A stretch of DNA of 13,196 nt from Nitrospirota bacterium (GTDB lineage: Bacteria; Nitrospirota; UBA9217). Positions 12,078-13,196 of this stretch are shown piece by piece. The stretch's first letter is position 1, and each line of letters begins with the position of its first letter. The position numbers and the translations under genes were made by a program. A model generated the notes under the pieces. That model had not been told where the DNA came from and searched no databases. It was given only the letters and a program-made list of their open reading frames with translations. The DNA lies in assembly GCA_027456925.1 (NCBI GenBank), contig DAIDTZ010000080.1, forward strand, positions 1 to 13,196, read 5' to 3'.

Positions 12078-13196
12078 ATGAAAGATGTCGTCATCGTTGA
12101 CGGTTTTCGCACTCCCTATGCCAAGGCAGGCACGGTCTTCAAGGACGTGCCCGCCGTCGACCTCGGGGCAGCCATTGTCAAGGAAGTTATCGCGCGAACC
12201 GGGATCGACAAGGAACGAATCGACGAGGTGATCGTCGGCAACGCCGGCATGCCCGCGGAAGCCGCCAACATCGCCCGGGTCATCGCCCTCCGTGCCGGGA
12301 TCCCCGAGCGCATCCCCGCCTACAGCGTGCAGCGAAACTGTGCTTCGGGCATGCAGGCGGCGGCAAGCGCCTACACCCAGATCCTCGCGGGCATGAGCGA
12401 GATCGTGCTGGTTGCGGGCGTGGAATCCATGTCTAATTATTCCTTCTATATAAAGAAGAAACTTCGCGATACGATAACGACCGTGCAGCGGGCGAAGTCG
12501 ATCAGCGCAAAAGCCCGGGCCATCCTCTCGCTCAGGCCGAAAGACTTTGTTCCCGTCGTTGGTTTGATCGACGGCCTCACTGACCCCGTGTCCGGCCTGA
12601 TCATGGGCGAGACCGCGGAAGTGCTCGTGCGGGACTTCGGCATCACCCGCCGCGAACAGGACGAGTTTTCGCTTCTGAGCCACCAACGCTGGACCGCGGC
12701 GAACGAAGCGGGCAAGTTCAAGAATGAAGTGGTCCCTTTTTACGTGCCTCCGAAATTCGGGCCCGTGGTGGAAGAAGACGTCGGGCCGCGAAAAAACCAG
12801 ACTTTGGAAGCGCTCCAGAAGCTGCCGCCCTACTTCGACCGCAGGTACGGGACCGTTACGGCCGGGAACTCGTCGCCGATCACCGACGGAGCTGCGGCGG
12901 CCTTGATCATGAGCGCAGACAAGGCAAAGGAACTCGGGTTTAGGCCGCTTGGGACCATCAAGGCAGCCGCCTTTGCCGGGCTCGATCCGTCCCGCATGGG
13001 ACTCGGCCCGGTCTTCGCTACTCACAAAGTGCTTAGGCTCGCAAAAATGAACATGAAAGACATCGAACTTATCGAATTTAACGAGGCTTTTGCAGCCCAG
13101 GTCTTTGCCTGCGAAAAAGCGGCGGCTTCAAAAGAATTTTTTCATACGCATCTGCCGGGAGAAGAACCCTTTGGCGAGTTCCGCCGGGATATCATG
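12078..13196 (+). CDS. Thiolase / acetyl-CoA acyltransferase, N-terminal part (cut by window edge)
   Basis: 373 residues are present and the frame is still open at the right edge, so the C terminus is missing. The start MKDVVIVDGFRTPYAKAGT, the active-site region SVQRNCASGMQAA with nucleophile C88, VESMSNYSFY, the loop TAGNSSPITDGAAA and NEAFAAQ (N335-E336) are all standard thiolase motifs. The GHP and second catalytic Cys motifs must lie beyond the window. It either cleaves 3-ketoacyl-CoA at the end of beta-oxidation or condenses acetyl-CoA; its place after a FadD-like ligase favours degradation. The central insertion (residues about 128-180) fits FadA/FadI-like thiolases with an extended loop. 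The ATG at 12078 is preceded by GAGGTG with a 4-nt spacer. Confidence 0.9.
   Translation, partial: MKDVVIVDGFRTPYAKAGTVFKDVPAVDLGAAIVKEVIARTGIDKERIDEVIVGNAGMPAEAANIARVIALRAGIPERIPAYSVQRNCASGMQAAASAYTQILAGMSEIVLVAGVESMSNYSFYIKKKLRDTITTVQRAKSISAKARAILSLRPKDFVPVVGLIDGLTDPVSGLIMGETAEVLVRDFGITRREQDEFSLLSHQRWTAANEAGKFKNEVVPFYVPPKFGPVVEEDVGPRKNQTLEALQKLPPYFDRRYGTVTAGNSSPITDGAAAALIMSADKAKELGFRPLGTIKAAAFAGLDPSRMGLGPVFATHKVLRLAKMNMKDIELIEFNEAFAAQVFACEKAAASKEFFHTHLPGEEPFGEFRRDIM

Noticed and set aside
12060..13025. Long minus-strand frame antisense to the thiolase
   Set aside because: It mirrors the thiolase coding sequence, has no domain signature, and the plus-strand frame carries the clear thiolase motifs.

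Overview
This window looks like ordinary chromosome from a moderately GC-rich, Gram-negative, non-enteric bacterium. The gene mix fits a Desulfobacterota (deltaproteobacterial) or Nitrospirota lineage: a DUF3786-like protein, a DUF4388/PATAN protein, a short CxxC/HNH nuclease, a GH57 glucan enzyme, a beta-barrel-like secreted protein, an RhlB-type helicase, and a FadD-type ligase next to a thiolase. This placement rests on protein style only and is tentative. I see no insertion sequence, CRISPR array, tRNA or rRNA.

Layout. 1-3000, minus strand: the 5' end of pyrF runs off the left edge, followed by a DUF3786-like protein, a PATAN/DUF4388 protein, a small outer-membrane-like protein and an HNH nuclease. 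Most of these have a recognisable sigma70-type promoter of their own. 3038-3104 is a divergent promoter region; a plus-strand helical-repeat protein starts there, apparently on a leaderless transcript. 4029-6666, minus strand: a 734-residue GH57 glycoside hydrolase lies downstream of a small FtsB/DivIC-type division protein. 6715-7074 holds two tandem tiny genes encoding lysine-rich peptides of 19 and 20 residues (MAAKKKAPAKKAKKTTKKK and MAAKKKAKKKATKKKATKKK). Each has a near-perfect Shine-Dalgarno sequence and its own downstream hairpin. 7122-8163, minus strand: a HEPN protein and a winged-helix/minimal-nucleotidyltransferase (MNT) protein overlap by 11 nt, under a strong promoter. 8164-8697 is a roughly 530-nt non-coding stretch, very AT-rich in its first part. 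8698-13196, plus strand: an RhlB-like DEAD-box helicase, a long-chain acyl-CoA ligase and a thiolase that runs off the right edge.

How the genes work together. The ligase and thiolase suggest a fatty-acid or acyl-CoA degradation module. GH57 belongs to glycogen or alpha-glucan metabolism, and pyrF to pyrimidine synthesis. The least ordinary stretch is 6715-8220. There the MNT protein carries Asn at both metal-binding Asp positions of its GS-X10-DxD motif, and its HEPN partner contains no histidine at all, so the RX4-6H nuclease motif is absent. Forty-seven nucleotides downstream come the lysine-rich micro-peptide genes. A toxin-antitoxin-derived pair that has probably lost both catalytic activities, followed by duplicated DNA-binding-like micro-peptides, is the best candidate here for something undescribed.
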